From the NCBI GenBank assembly GCA_045600045.1, contig JAZRXD010000051.1, positions 1 through 64,000 on the forward strand: 64,000 nucleotides of DNA, written 5' to 3'. Origin of the DNA: UBA1715 sp045600045. Lineage in GTDB: Bacteria; Bacteroidota; Bacteroidia; Bacteroidales; UBA1715. The notes beneath the pieces were generated by a model. That model made no database searches, was not told the DNA's origin, and saw nothing but the letters and a program-made list of their open reading frames with translations. The position numbers and the translations under genes are program-made. Shown piece after piece: positions 46,501-57,400 of the stretch; within the stretch, counting starts at the first letter, position 1; every line of letters begins with the position of its first letter.

Positions 46501-49500
46501 CTGCGATAGCATTTACTGCATCGTGCGGAATTAAATCTGTATTTGTTTGGTCTTTAGGCAGTTATACTTCAAATCTTACAAACGAAAGTCGTTTTAGAAC
46601 AGCATTTACCGATGCTGGAGAATACTCTCTTGGAATTTCTGTAACAACTGAAGAAGGCTGTTCGTTCGAAGTGGATCCTATGATTGTGAAAGCTAAATTT
46701 TCTCCAGAAGTGTCGTTTGACGCAGAATCATATTCAGTTCGTAAAGATGGTTCAATCACATTACAACCAAACTTTAATTATTTCGATTCGGAAATTGCTC
46801 CGGAATGGACGGTAGAAAATTCTTCGGTTTTGTCGGTTGAAAACGGCGTCGTTACTGGTCTTAACGAAGGAACAACAACTGTGACTTGTTCTGTTGACTA
46901 TACTGACGAAGAAACAGGAATTAGTAAAATCTATTCTGCTCAATGTTCGGTTGAAGTTGTTGATATAGATGTTCCTAAACCAGTTGTCGCTTCTAAAACG
47001 TATTCTTATTGTGTGGGTAACGAGGCGCAGCAACTTATGGCATACGAAAGCGAAGATTGTACGTTGAACTGGTACGATGTTGATGGCTCTAAATTGGAGT
47101 CTGCTCCAACGCCAAGCACAGAAATTACAGGTACATATAACTATTCGGTTTCGCAAACATTGAACGGTTTCGAAGGCGATAAAGTTGTTATTAGAGTTGT
47201 TGTAAATCCTCAACCTGAACTTTCGTTGAATGTAGCTTCCTCTAAAGTTTACACGAATACCGAAATACCTTTCGAGGCTTCTTCAACTGTTGCAGGATCG
47301 TATATGTGGAAAGTTGGAGATATGGAATTTTCTACGTTGAAAACAGCTAAAAAGACATTTCGTGCTGTTGGCGAATTTGATGTTTCTGTTCAAGTAACAA
47401 CCGACAAAGGTTGCGTTGATTCAGCTAAGGTTGTAATGACTGCAAAACCTGCTCCGATAATTACTTTGGGTAAAACTTCTTATTCGTTGTACGAAGGTGA
47501 AACAATTGAACTTTCTGCTTCAATAAAGAATTTCACTCCAACGGAAACTCCTGTTTGGTCTGTGGAAAATTCAACGATTGCTTCGGTAGAAAATGGGGTT
47601 GTTTCGGGTTTGAGTGTTGGAAAAACGACAGTCTCTTACTCAACATATTATTTCGATGAAGAAACTCAGATTGGAAATACATATGCTGGCACAGCAACTT
47701 TGATTGTGAAGGAAAATGTTGAGGAACTTGTTTGTGCTTTGGATACATTGGAAATGTACGAAGGCGAAAGTCGTATTGTCGAAGCTGAAATCCATTCGGT
47801 GTTGTTATCTTCAAATTCATATCATTTGGAGGCTTCGAACGAAAATTTGGTTGACGTAGTTGATAAAATGATTTCTGCCCGTGTTGAAGGTGAACTTGAA
47901 ATTTATGCGATTTCCGATAAGAATCCTAATCTTCGCGATACGGTTTATCTTATTGTAAATAAATTCATTCCTGCCAAGGAACTTTCAATGCCGAAACAAA
48001 TTACAATAAAAGTCGGACGTGACACAACATTGCCAGCTACGATTATTCCATCGAATGCAACGTTGAAAAATATTTCGTTTATGGAAAAAGATGACGAAAT
48101 CATTACCGTTTTGTCTGATGGAACTGTTGTGGGAAAAGCTCCTGGAACTTCAATAGCAACGGCATATACAAAAGAAGGTGTTTCTGCTCAAACACTTGTT
48201 TATGTTACGTCTAACAACGAGGATATTGTTAAAATTCGTTTGAACAACGGCGATGAAACTGTGTATTTGAAATCGGGCGAAATAAAGACAGTTTCTTGTC
48301 AAGTTTCTCCAACTACAATTAAAGCCAACGATTTACGTTGGTCTGTGAGTGATACCAGCGTCGTGACAGTTTCTCCAAGTGGTGTGTTGACTGCCAAGAA
48401 ACCTGGCGGTGCATTTATGTTCATTTCGTATGGAATCAAAATCAGCGAACAATTGGCTGTGATTGTAACTAAAACGGTTGCTCCAACTGTTAATTTTATA
48501 CCGAGTGTTATGATGCAACAACCTGGAAATCCTGTGAAAGTTGCTTTGCGTGACTATGTTTCCGATGATTCTACCGCATTCGAAAATTTGAAATTTGTAT
48601 TCTCTGAAGATGAAAATATTGCTGTTTCGTTTGAAAACGATTCCGCTGTGTTCTCATTGAAAAATTCAGAATTCATTGGCGAAACTAAAATCACAGTGAC
48701 TGCAATCGACGATGAAAATTTAAAAACCTCGAGAACTGTTAAGGTTGTTGTGATTGAAAAACCAAACGAGGCTCCATCAATTGTGATGAATAGTGTGATA
48801 GTTCCTTATCAAAAATATACACAAGTTGTGATTGCCGATATGGCTGTTGATGATTATACGCCTTCAGCTGCGTTAAGCTTCCGTTACGAAGAAGGAGATA
48901 ATCTTATGGTTAAGAACGTTCGTAATACGAATTTGAGAATTTATGCTTTTGAAGAAGAATGGTCTGGTGTTGATTCTATCCATGTTTGGTTTACCGATGG
49001 TCATGGCGCCGAAACCGAAAGTTACATTCATGTGAAAGTTTTGGCTGAAGATGAAAATATGGCTCCGGTAATTTCTGCCATTCCTCAGCAAATGGAAAAC
49101 GATACGATATTGTTCCCTGATATTGACCTTTCACAATATGTAACCGATGATTACACGTCGCCTTCATCAATTGTTTGGACTGCCTCGACTTCGGAAAATG
49201 TTGCTGTGAAGATTACAGGCTCTCATGCCGAAATAACTGATTTGAATGAATTCTGGCGTGGTGCCGAAATTATTACGTTCACGGCCATGGACCAAGGTGG
49301 TTTGACTTCGTCAATCGATGTTACATTCTTCCGTGAAACAAAAACTACCGAAGTTGAGGAAGATTATGGTTGGTACGGAAAACCTATGGTGAATATTATT
49401 GCTACTCGTTTCTTCGGAACTCCAGATGAGGAATTCACGTTGATAGGTACATATTATGGTACAGATTGTTCTGGACGTTGGGAAATATCGGGTATCGACG

Positions 49501-51203
49501 AGTTGAAAAATCCTTCTGATTTGATTCAAATTTTGAATTTCGATACCACAGGAAACTACAACTTGAAATTCATTGTAATGTATGGTGAACAACACAACAT
49601 TACATCGAAGGAACAAGATATGGATATTTATGGTGTTGAAGGTAAAAATCACGCTATTTGCTACGGCGACACAATTATTTTGAATGCAACCGATGGCGTT
49701 GATTCTTATTCATGGAGCACGGGTGAAACAAGCCAGTCAATCGTTTTGAATCCGTTAAAAACAACCGAATATGTTTTGGAAATGACGAAGAAATCTGTTG
49801 TCCTTCGCGATACAATTGATTTGCGTGTTTCTGTTCCGGTAAGTTTGCCACAAGATTCGGTGATGTGTGATGGAACTGTTTATGAACTTGTCGCCGAAGG
49901 CGATGAATACGAATCGTACAATTGGAACATCGGCAAGACAACCAAGTCAATCAAGATTCCTTCGGAAGTTGCTGTTTATTCGGTTGAAACAGTTGATGAT
50001 TTAGGTTGCGTGAGCCGCGACACGTTTGCTGTAACTAAAATCAATTCGTTGCCTCCTTTATTCTTGGGACGTGATACATCTGTTTGCGATAAACAAACAC
50101 TTACTTTGGATGGTGGCGTAGGTTACGTTTATGAATGGGGTATCCAAAAAGAATCTGGTTTGGTATCATCGAACGAACAATCTGTTGTTTTGGATTCATC
50201 GGCTTACGTTATGTTGAAGATCACTGATGGAAATATGTGCGAAAGTTTCGATACTATCAACGTTACGTTCACATATCCTTATCCTGAAGAAATAGGTTTG
50301 ATTACGTTTAACGAATCAAGTAAGAATTTGATTGTTGCTTGGGAACGCACTGTTGATGTGAATACTGAAAAATATCGTGTTGAACGTCTTGTTGACAATG
50401 TTAATTGGGAACAAGTTGGAAACGATGTTCCATTCTATTCATATGGTATTGTAGTTGATGAAGCTTCTAACTGCGAACAACGTGGTCAATATTATCGTTT
50501 GGTAACAACCGACGCTTGTGGCAACGAAGCTTTGAGTGGCGAATATCGTTCATCATATATGCAACCTATTGTTCATACTGTTGATGGTAAAATTAGTTTG
50601 ACTTGGTGGACATATCAATCACCTCGCGAAGGTAATGTGCTTGGTAGTTATTTGTTGCGTGCAAAATCACCTGATGAACCAGCCGACGCCGACGAAATTG
50701 TTCCGGGTTACGAAACAATCGACGTTTTCCCAAGTCGTGACGACCAAGTTGGTTGGACAGATTCCGAAAATCGTTACAAAACAAACGATATATTCCGTGT
50801 TGCTTTTATGCTTGACAAACCGGTGTTTGAGAATGCTTTTATAAATACGAATGGCGATGTGGTTGCGTACCAAACACAAAAATCTGAATCGGGACCATTT
50901 GCTATTGCAATTAGTAATATTGCCGAAGTGGAACGTGTTTCTATCGATGATACATTCCCAGCTGAAGTTGTTGTGTATCCAACAGTTGTTAAGGATGTAA
51001 TCAATGTCGTGATTGTTTCCGACAATGTCGAAAACTACACTGTTGAAGTTCTTAACGAAGCGGGACAAGTTGTTTCCTCAACCGAAACGGGCGAAGTAAC
51101 TAACTATTCTATACAAATTCCAGCTCAAGGTTTAACACAAGGAATGTATAACGTACGTGTTTCATTACCAACAGCTTCGAAAACTGTAAAAGTGTTGAAA
51201 TAG
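40542..51203 (+). CDS. Giant secreted Ig-like repeat protein with T9SS tail (paralogue 2)
   Basis: A 3553-residue protein with a signal peptide (FTLFVVSLLFVFGSFAG); the ATG at 40548 is an equally good start. The N-terminal sandwich (about 22-160) and the second sandwich (about 283-435) match those of paralogue 1. Seven copies of a 'YCVG...LSA...LNWYDS...APTPST...YYVSQ' Ig module follow, starting near residues 522, 767, 1122, 1372, 1632, 1889 and 2143. The later ones alternate with PKD-like and Big_2-like domains as superunits of about 250-259 residues. From about residue 2482 the C-terminal block aligns with that of paralogue 1 through to the T9SS sorting domain. It should be cell-surface or released; any ligand is unknown. 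Confidence 0.85.
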   Translation: MRMKKFTLFVVSLLFVFGSFAGTIKLTKQEYNGNSYYQGTLKISFSSGVPQIGNVYRLNFTGVTADHFIGELRLDIADVSPYANYWTEMNPQYSILAQNINPCAEVFASSVRLGVTQTGMYPNLGSYVVVIQAWNAIEGVDEVNLSVSGISMVRESDNPTAWFEDFPLSVYDVQIGETSDLSSMISMRGYKDLGKFSSTDGNTYPIWTSDDETIAKVDENGVVIGVGEGTTTIQVKKVLETTVDYIVQNETTGLYEVKYAVGTKLKVTLKHTVNIRKTANIVLPWNEYGTDVEGIGYVGMSDYWQYADKEAVNEALESYATGYSSTWIPTEGDMFSLHISGTANKTGTLELGLVDGRAEVDYWAEMSDFVKDLSVVEGEKFDYTIDLPIKTIKKGDVDLIAPDLVFAFLPSEGSVAGIDKGIEFYLEEHDWTFVPASNYSVSFEEGSSMMLNVGDSQTLTLVLNNLADDGVWTSSNDAVASVVDGMVTGKAAGSAVITYRVQVSDKLSFAATCDVTVNQKGISPMPIVSTDTIIYCIGSEAVALTAEGEGTLNWYDSKKVKLDGVPTPNTTNAGYTTYYVSQTVGTNEESDLANIVVSVLEKLDAPTVDATTKTVCAGTPASFTASGYSNYEWVNASKSVVSTNNTLHQTEMSVGTRTFSVYAIDKYGCKGEATTVTLNLSAAPSISLSGDSEIGVGEVYTVTANSESAIKSYEWMINSIKMEDATSADFSTSFTSAGTIKISVVATDENGCASTTSTMVAVSSANQSPTPIVAKTSYTYCQGTQSETLSATATSGATLKWYDGSLNLLEEAPTPSTLTYGESYYYVSQVVSGMGESSKVEIVVNVTSGPFLSLIAPAAIIQGDSVTFDATAGFQEGTFIWRVNGEEIFTEASSTGKSQLKTKFPELGEYMLTVEQATSGSSCNGFASQVVSVREHPMAYFKQKSYILRVGDTLHIEPEFVSVTDRSNVRYKLCKYNGINISTPNDGTCYVMAPSISNDTLILNFEYYDRGLNTTVSLYDTCAISSYMDETSFDIPEEIHLPTEYYKNFTVKSTIPSYMYDVTWEASTEGLATITGSMDSYTITSLEGVKEGVVFFTGTVKMRDYDQSCTKIIKVLISDTVGVPRPKVASKLINYCVGDPTETLSATTIEGGTLKWARPWGEVLAEAPTPSSGEAREDEYVVSQIVDGEESPTVTVKVVINSIPEIYFYPPTAVYVDSLVYMEVGSYPEGKYLWSTGEKAASVNQTYTTLDPQTITVQATTNAGCVNTATQTIKVKVAPSTTVSFEKYEYTMKVDDTLTISPIFADETISQTNLEPWSSESEIVSFDQENNKIGGLAPGTADVVYTVSFNDSETGAYGDFEKYLTIVVKPTVSEQPTVSKTSYSYCVGAESEALSATASENGILNWYDSENTKLESAPTPSTEVAGTQTYFVSQIVDELKESEKVEITVTVNPNPELTVNYPSTIYVDSTVTLIATTNVDCAFSWTTGTSELEKNTSSTSDVSYSSTGSKSITVQASDEECLTTKDFSINVKNAPSTTLSFVEENYSMYVGDAMTVSPIFSDATISQTNETPWSGNFSFVTVDQTTNEFIGVAEGTENVTYTFDYLDSETGVTGTVTKILSFEIIMPLPNVSENPTVSKKSFIYCVGNEAETLSATASENGTLNWYDSENTRLESAPTPSTEVAGIQSYFVSQTIAGKEESEKVEISISVYANPVITVDNPSVAYIDSTIALSASTNEACKFTWSVGKSSDELVSSSTQTISYATAGIKNIDVAAVSEYCISTQEISIKVKSAPSTTISFIKENYSMYVDDIVTVSPTFSDETISQTNETPWSGEFAYVSVNQSTNVFTGVAEGTEDITYRFDYVDSETGATGTITKTLTFEVALPEPNISEKPTVEQTRYEFCLNGESVVLSAVASENGTLYWYDALGELLESAPVPNTETVGETTYYVSQIVEGYVESGRVEITAVVKANPEVVLDYPAVVYVDSAIAFTASCGIKSVFVWSLGSYTSNLTNESRFRTAFTDAGEYSLGISVTTEEGCSFEVDPMIVKAKFSPEVSFDAESYSVRKDGSITLQPNFNYFDSEIAPEWTVENSSVLSVENGVVTGLNEGTTTVTCSVDYTDEETGISKIYSAQCSVEVVDIDVPKPVVASKTYSYCVGNEAQQLMAYESEDCTLNWYDVDGSKLESAPTPSTEITGTYNYSVSQTLNGFEGDKVVIRVVVNPQPELSLNVASSKVYTNTEIPFEASSTVAGSYMWKVGDMEFSTLKTAKKTFRAVGEFDVSVQVTTDKGCVDSAKVVMTAKPAPIITLGKTSYSLYEGETIELSASIKNFTPTETPVWSVENSTIASVENGVVSGLSVGKTTVSYSTYYFDEETQIGNTYAGTATLIVKENVEELVCALDTLEMYEGESRIVEAEIHSVLLSSNSYHLEASNENLVDVVDKMISARVEGELEIYAISDKNPNLRDTVYLIVNKFIPAKELSMPKQITIKVGRDTTLPATIIPSNATLKNISFMEKDDEIITVLSDGTVVGKAPGTSIATAYTKEGVSAQTLVYVTSNNEDIVKIRLNNGDETVYLKSGEIKTVSCQVSPTTIKANDLRWSVSDTSVVTVSPSGVLTAKKPGGAFMFISYGIKISEQLAVIVTKTVAPTVNFIPSVMMQQPGNPVKVALRDYVSDDSTAFENLKFVFSEDENIAVSFENDSAVFSLKNSEFIGETKITVTAIDDENLKTSRTVKVVVIEKPNEAPSIVMNSVIVPYQKYTQVVIADMAVDDYTPSAALSFRYEEGDNLMVKNVRNTNLRIYAFEEEWSGVDSIHVWFTDGHGAETESYIHVKVLAEDENMAPVISAIPQQMENDTILFPDIDLSQYVTDDYTSPSSIVWTASTSENVAVKITGSHAEITDLNEFWRGAEIITFTAMDQGGLTSSIDVTFFRETKTTEVEEDYGWYGKPMVNIIATRFFGTPDEEFTLIGTYYGTDCSGRWEISGIDELKNPSDLIQILNFDTTGNYNLKFIVMYGEQHNITSKEQDMDIYGVEGKNHAICYGDTIILNATDGVDSYSWSTGETSQSIVLNPLKTTEYVLEMTKKSVVLRDTIDLRVSVPVSLPQDSVMCDGTVYELVAEGDEYESYNWNIGKTTKSIKIPSEVAVYSVETVDDLGCVSRDTFAVTKINSLPPLFLGRDTSVCDKQTLTLDGGVGYVYEWGIQKESGLVSSNEQSVVLDSSAYVMLKITDGNMCESFDTINVTFTYPYPEEIGLITFNESSKNLIVAWERTVDVNTEKYRVERLVDNVNWEQVGNDVPFYSYGIVVDEASNCEQRGQYYRLVTTDACGNEALSGEYRSSYMQPIVHTVDGKISLTWWTYQSPREGNVLGSYLLRAKSPDEPADADEIVPGYETIDVFPSRDDQVGWTDSENRYKTNDIFRVAFMLDKPVFENAFINTNGDVVAYQTQKSESGPFAIAISNIAEVERVSIDDTFPAEVVVYPTVVKDVINVVIVSDNVENYTVEVLNEAGQVVSSTETGEVTNYSIQIPAQGLTQGMYNVRVSLPTASKTVKVLK
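43907..47730 (+). repeat. Five tandem coding superunits, two at an exact 777-bp period
   Basis: The Trp codon of the 'LNWYD/LKWAR' motif occurs at 44007, 44757, 45534, 46311 and 47070, giving spacings of 750, 777, 777 and 759 bp, all whole codons. Units at about 44657 and 45434 are also close in DNA; for example both contain CTCCAACTCCAAGTACCGAA. Each superunit holds an Ig module, a PKD-like domain and a Big_2-like domain. The equal spacing points to recent in-frame tandem duplication. Confidence 0.8.
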
Positions 51204-51228
51204 CGAGAATTTTTAAGTTATGTGATGT

Positions 51229-51264
51229 ATAGGGTCAGGTATTAAATCTGACCCTATTTTTTTT
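51229..51264 (+). terminator. Intrinsic terminator after giant gene 2
   Basis: ATAGGGTCAG and CTGACCCTAT form a 10-bp perfect stem around a 9-nt loop, followed by seven or more T residues. Confidence 0.9.
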
Positions 51265-51455
51265 GATGGATTTTCAAAAATCCTAAAGATTCAATTTCTG
51301 TAATCTGTCACTACAAAACCTTTTTTTTCTGCCATTTGTAAGTTTTGGGGAGTAGTTAAGTACATTTTACAATTTTTTTGCTAAAATTGCACGCCTGAAA
51401 AATCGCTTCCTCATTATGAGAGAATTAAATATGTGTAAATAATAAAAATAGGTAT

Positions 51456-54400
51456 ATGAAAAAGATTTTATTAGTTCTAACCACGTTGTTGTTTGCTTTT
51501 GCAACATTTGCTGAAGAAGCAAAATACGTCTATTATTCTTCAGAAAGTAGCGTGATAGTTGGTGTTGGTTCTGGCAATGAAAAACCAAAAGGTGTTGATA
51601 TTTGGATTTCAATTTATGGTTTTATGGTAGAGGACGCAACAGTTTACGCCGAAGGAAATCTTTCTGCCATTGGCGAAGCGACATTAGTTGATGGTAAATA
51701 TTATCGTTTAGAACTATCAAATAGTAAAGGAACTACTTCTGGTGAAGTCGTGTATTCTTATACTGGTGGCGGAGCAACTCAATATACTGTACTCGTTGAA
51801 TTGCACAATGCTGAATTGTTTCTTAATGGGAATCCGGTAAAGCAAGAAGATATAATTCCTGTTATGATTAATAGGCCTTACGAAGTGTCTGTTCGAGTTG
51901 ACAATGTTGATTCTGTTACTTGGAGTATAATGCCAAAGGATGTGGCGTGTTCAATAACTGAAATGAATGGCGAAACCGATTCTATTGCACAGTTCAAGTT
52001 CGAGAAAGAGTACAAAAAAGTTGAATTAATTTGTAACTTATGGACTGGCGATGGAGTTTTTGATGTAAGAACTGTATATGTTGCTGCGGTAGATCCTACT
52101 AAACCTACTATTGTTGCGGATACAAATTATGTTTGCACTGATAATGTTTATCAATATATTTCCTTTACGAATTTCGTATCGTTACCCGTGGGTGCTGACG
52201 AGTCTTATAAATTAAATTGGTACGATAGAGAAGATGCGCTAAGGGCTGATGCAACTTCTGATTTCTGGCTTGCAGACTATAAAGAAGAAGAATTTGTGAC
52301 GAAATACGTATCGTTGTCACGCGATGGAGTTGAGAGTAAAAAATATCCGGTTGTAATAAACCTTGTTAAACTTCCGAAGTTAGCTGAAAGTAGTATTCTT
52401 CAAGCTTGTGTTGGTTCAGAACAAAAATTATCTCTTACTATGGATTCCAAAGATCCAGATGAAAATTTTATTTGGTATGAGTATGGATCCGACGAAGTTT
52501 TAGGAACAGGCAAAACGTTTGAACCTGAAATTACATCAATAGGTGAAAATGTATATTACGAGGTTGAATATAAAAAAGGAGGAGAGAATGGATGCTCGAT
52601 TAGAGGTTACGTCGATCCAGTTACACTTTATAAGGACACGGTAGTAGTTACTTATACCGAAAAATTGGTTCATGGCGCTCACGTGGTAGAACTTGTTGCT
52701 GAATCTAATCCACTATATTCTTGTGGTTGGTATTGTCCTTCTTATAAAAGCATGTGGTCTTCTGGTGAAGATGAATTCGATGAGATCAACGAAGAAATGG
52801 GTACTGCTAGAATTAGTTTCACAACACCAGGAACAAAAACTATTTCATGCTTAGTTCAGGCTAGCGATGGTTGTTCTATGACCAAAGATGTGAAAATTAC
52901 AGTCCCAGATTATTCAAATCAATATACATTCCGCGCTGATAAAATTGTGTTGCAATCTATCGAAAAGTGGAATATACAGTTATACAACAAAGTTGGCAAA
53001 CTAGCTGACGTTGACTATAAATTGAAAGTAAGCTATTCAAATCCTGAAGCTGAGAAATATTTCTATTTCCCTGAAGATTCAAGTTGTGTAAAGGCAGTGT
53101 CGCCAAGCGACGAATCGTATTCTGCTACAATCCAAGCCGTAGATGCTGATTCCGAAGTTTTAGCAACGCTTATCGTTGTTATTCCAGAACACTATACTGC
53201 AGTTGTTCAAAAACAAGTAGCAAAAGTCAATCCAGCAGAAGATGATGGCGAATATCAAAATTGTGTGGCTAAATATGAATTTGAATTGGGAAGTGCCTAC
53301 AATGTAGATATATTGGTAGAAAGTGACGAAGATGTCGTAGTTGATCATTTTGAATATGGTGATTTTGATGTTCTCGAAGTGCGAGATGGTCAAATATTCA
53401 CATTGGCAGAAGGTGGAGAATATTTCAATGCAAGAATGAGCAACGACTCCGTTATCTCTATGTATGTAAATGTTGTTGCTACGGTTGACAAATGGGCTGT
53501 GAATGCCAAAAACGTTGAAATGAATACTGGCACTATATATATGATGAGTGTTAAAAACGTATATGGCGACGAAGTTAGCGAGTTTGTTGATTTTGATTTG
53601 ATTGAAGGCAACGGTTATACTAGTAATTGTAATTTCTATGCGGCAGAAGAAGCAGGAACTGCTCAGGTTGTCGCTTCCTACAAAGGTGAAATTATCGATA
53701 CAATTAATTTTGTTGTCAAACAAGGTCATGAATATCGTTTTGAACCATCCTTTGAAGATACAATTTTGTTTACTGGCGATTCTTTGAAAGTTTCTATAGT
53801 TGACGAAAAGGGAAATACAATTCCGTTTGCTCAAAATGTTATGTTTGGAGAATCACAATACTCGGAAAACGGAATGTTTTATGCTAACAAAGAAGGTGTG
53901 TTCCCTGTTTCAGCTTTCGGATTGGATGAATATGGAAATTTTTTCCAAATATCTCCTATGCCTGAAATTACTGTGATAGATCCGTCATCTTTCACAATAA
54001 ATGAAACAGAAATAAACGTTTCTCTTTTTGGTTATGAAGAATTTTATTGTGAGTATTTTGGGAAATATGGTTCTTTAATAAAGGAACGTATAACTTTTGC
54101 GTTGGATAATACCGATAAACCAGTAGCTTGGCCAGATGAAGAAGAAATAAACCAAGGAGAGGTTTATTATCAATTTTATTATGGATATCTTGGTATAAAC
54201 GTTGGCTCCGATACTTTGCGAATTTCTGTTGGTGGTAGACAACTTTTTGCTGTTCCGGTTACGGTTTATGAGGCATTTAGTCTTGAGCCAACTGAAGTGA
54301 AGAATATGCATGTTGGCGAAGAAATTGATTTTTCATGCAAATATGATGGCGAAGAACTTGGTTCTTCCGTTGTCTCATGGATAGCTGAAGCTCCAATGTC

Positions 54401-57400
54401 TCCAATCGATGATAATCCACCAATGCCATGTGCTCATTTTGAAGATGGTACTTTATATGCCGATGCGGAGGGCTCGGTTAATATTGTGGCAATAATTAGC
54501 AATGCGCCAGTTCTAATTGATGGAGAACTAAAAGAAGGCAACCATATTATTCAAGGACCAAAGGTTACAATTACTCAACCTTCATACTATTTATATTTAG
54601 CGTCGGGAACAGAAGATTTGACGGTAAACAAAGATACGGCAACGTACTATGTTTATGATATGAATAGTGACCCAGAGCATGGTGAACCAGCACAAATAGC
54701 TTTATTCGATGTTGAACAAAACTTTAATGAATTTGCTCAAATCCAATGGAGTTTCACCGATGATTTAAAAGGAATAAAAGTGTGGGCTACCGGTAATGCT
54801 TCGTTAACGGGTATGATGAGATTTTCGGTATTAGAGGGAGATGAAATTATTGAAAATGCAGTCAATAAAAAAGTTAAAGCTACATATAGTGGAATTAATT
54901 ATGAAGTTGCTTCTATAATGTTCATGTCATTGGATTACAACAATCAGGAATTGTATGATGTCTATCCTGAACCATTCCCTGCTGATTATGAAATAATGGT
55001 TGAAGATTCTTCTGTTGTTTCGTTTAAAGAAGGTATGGTTACTGCTTTGGATTATGGACATACACGCATAAATGTAACAAACCAATATGGTCTTGTTGCA
55101 TATACCGATGTGTATGTAGTGAGCGATATTTTTATGTTGTATGGTCCTAAAATTTTATATGCCGATGGAAATCCATGTAATGAAAAATATAGCGTGTCAT
55201 ATTTAGAAGAAACAGAGTATGGCATTGAAGAAAATGAAATTGTGGAGGCAAAATTTAGATCATCTGAAGAATCGATTCTTTCTTTTGCTGATGGAGTTGT
55301 AACTCCTCTTGACGAAGGCACAGTTCAAGTTTATGCTTATATTTCTACGCTTGATGGCGATTTAGTAGTAGCACAAAAATCGGTTACGGTTGTCAAACAA
55401 ATGAAAGCTCCTGAATTCAGTAACAATATTTCATATTGTGAAGGTTCCGAGCCAGCAAATGTTAATCCAACATACGACTTTGCAACACTTGTTTGGTACG
55501 ACAACGATGGTGAGGTTGTAGAACAACCTAAATTCTCGGAATTGTCTGCAGGTTCTTATGTATATTATGTAAATCAAAAAACGAAGGAAGATTACATTGG
55601 CGAGTTAGATCTGAAAGAAAGCGAGAAAGTTGAATTCAAATTCGAAGTGCTCGCATATCCAGAGGTTCCTGTTTTGAATATGGAAAGCCAAATCGTTTGC
55701 TCCGAAGACGAACTTGAAGCATTTTCAGTAACAAACTACGACAAAACTGTTTTCATTAACTGGTTAGTTAATGGCGAATATGTTAAAGACAATAAATCGG
55801 AAGAAAATACTTATATGCCTGTTCGCATGGACGGTCAAATGTCTGTTCAAGCTGCGGTAGAATTGAATGGCTGTGTTAGTTATTCTAAAACAGCTTCGGT
55901 TGTTGTAAATAAAATTGAAGTTCCACAAATAGAATTCGAAGCTGGTATAAATGAATTTTATGTTGGTGAAGAATTTTCTATTTCAGCAACAAATATCGAC
56001 GAAACAGAATATGACGTAAAATGGATTATAAACGACAACGAATACGAAGGCTCAAAAGTTAGTGTCGCATTTAATGATGCAGCTCGTTACGATTTTGCCT
56101 GCTTCGCAGCCAATAAAACTACTGGTTGTGTTGGTGAAACCGACAGTGCGGTTGTTGTGAAAGCATACGAACAAATGGAACTACCGGGTGTTGAACCAGA
56201 ATTCCAATCAATCTCATATTGTGAAGGTGACCTAGTTGAATTCCCTGTTTGGACAACTTATGATTTTGCAATATTAAAATGGTATGATGAAAAAGGTAAT
56301 GAGATTTCAGGTCAAGTTTCAGCTGTTTTGCCAGTCGGTGATCATAAAGTTTTTGTGAGCCAAGCTCCAAATAAAAAGTACGAAGGATATTTAATAGAAA
56401 GTGAAAAAGTTGAGATTTTGGTTATCGTTCATCCTCATCCTGACGAACCTTTGTTGAACACTTATGAACAGAAAGTTTGCTCCGAATCGGACATCTTACC
56501 ATTCGAAGTTACTAACAAATCTGATGACGTAGATTATCAATGGTATGTAAATAAAGGCTATGTAACTTCGGGTACGACAACGTTTTTGCCTAACTTAACG
56601 AGCGAAGTATTAAATATTAAAGTATGTGCTGTTAGTAATGGTTGTCCGATTTCTTCACAAATTGCTGTAGTTGAAGCTGTCGCTGCGGTAACTCCACAAA
56701 TCATATTCGCAAAGGGTTCAAACGAAGTTCTTGTTGGCGAAACTGTTGATTTGTCAGTTCCTGGTGTTGATGATAACAACTATGATATAGAATGGTTAAT
56801 TAACGAAACGAAATATACTGGTGCTAAGATTTCGGTAACATTTAAAGATGCAGGCACCTACAATGTTGTCTGCTATGCTTCCGAAAAAACTACTGGTTGT
56901 CAAGGTCAAGCAGAGGAAAAAGTTATTGTTGATTTCAACGGACAAATTTCTGCTCCATACGTAAAATCTCCTGAAAACGTAGTTTGTTTGACTGCTGGCA
57001 GTGCTGTATTTATGGATATTTTTGCTGCTCCAACTTCGGAATTGGCAGAATTAAAGTGGTACGATGAAACAGGCAATGCATTGGAAAAAACACCTGAGGT
57101 TTCACAACTTGGAACAACTACTTATTATGTAAGTCAAGTAATCAAAGGTGAAAAACCTATCGAAAGCGAGAAAGTGAAAGTTTCGGTTTCTACATATTAT
57201 GTTCCAACTCCAACTTTGAATATGTACGACCAAAAATTGTGCGATTCTAAGGAAATTGCTCCGTTTGTTGCTTCATCGAACTATCAAGTTAAATGGTATC
57301 AAAACGGACTGGAAGTAGCTACGGGTTCGGTATATTCTCCAATACTTTCCGATGCTGCTAAATCAGAATATAATGTTGTTGCATACGATGAAAAGACAGG

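Noticed and set aside
42105..47205. Regular repeats considered as a CRISPR array or non-coding satellite
   Set aside because: Spacings are whole codons of about 250 residues, the frame is open throughout and the repeats are Ig modules in a secreted protein.
53160..53834. 224-codon minus-strand open frame inside giant gene 3, and similar long frames at 6368-7135 and 5404-5883
   Set aside because: They lie opposite strongly supported genes and their translations are low in pattern, rich in Cys, His and Ile; they are antisense artefacts of biased codon use.
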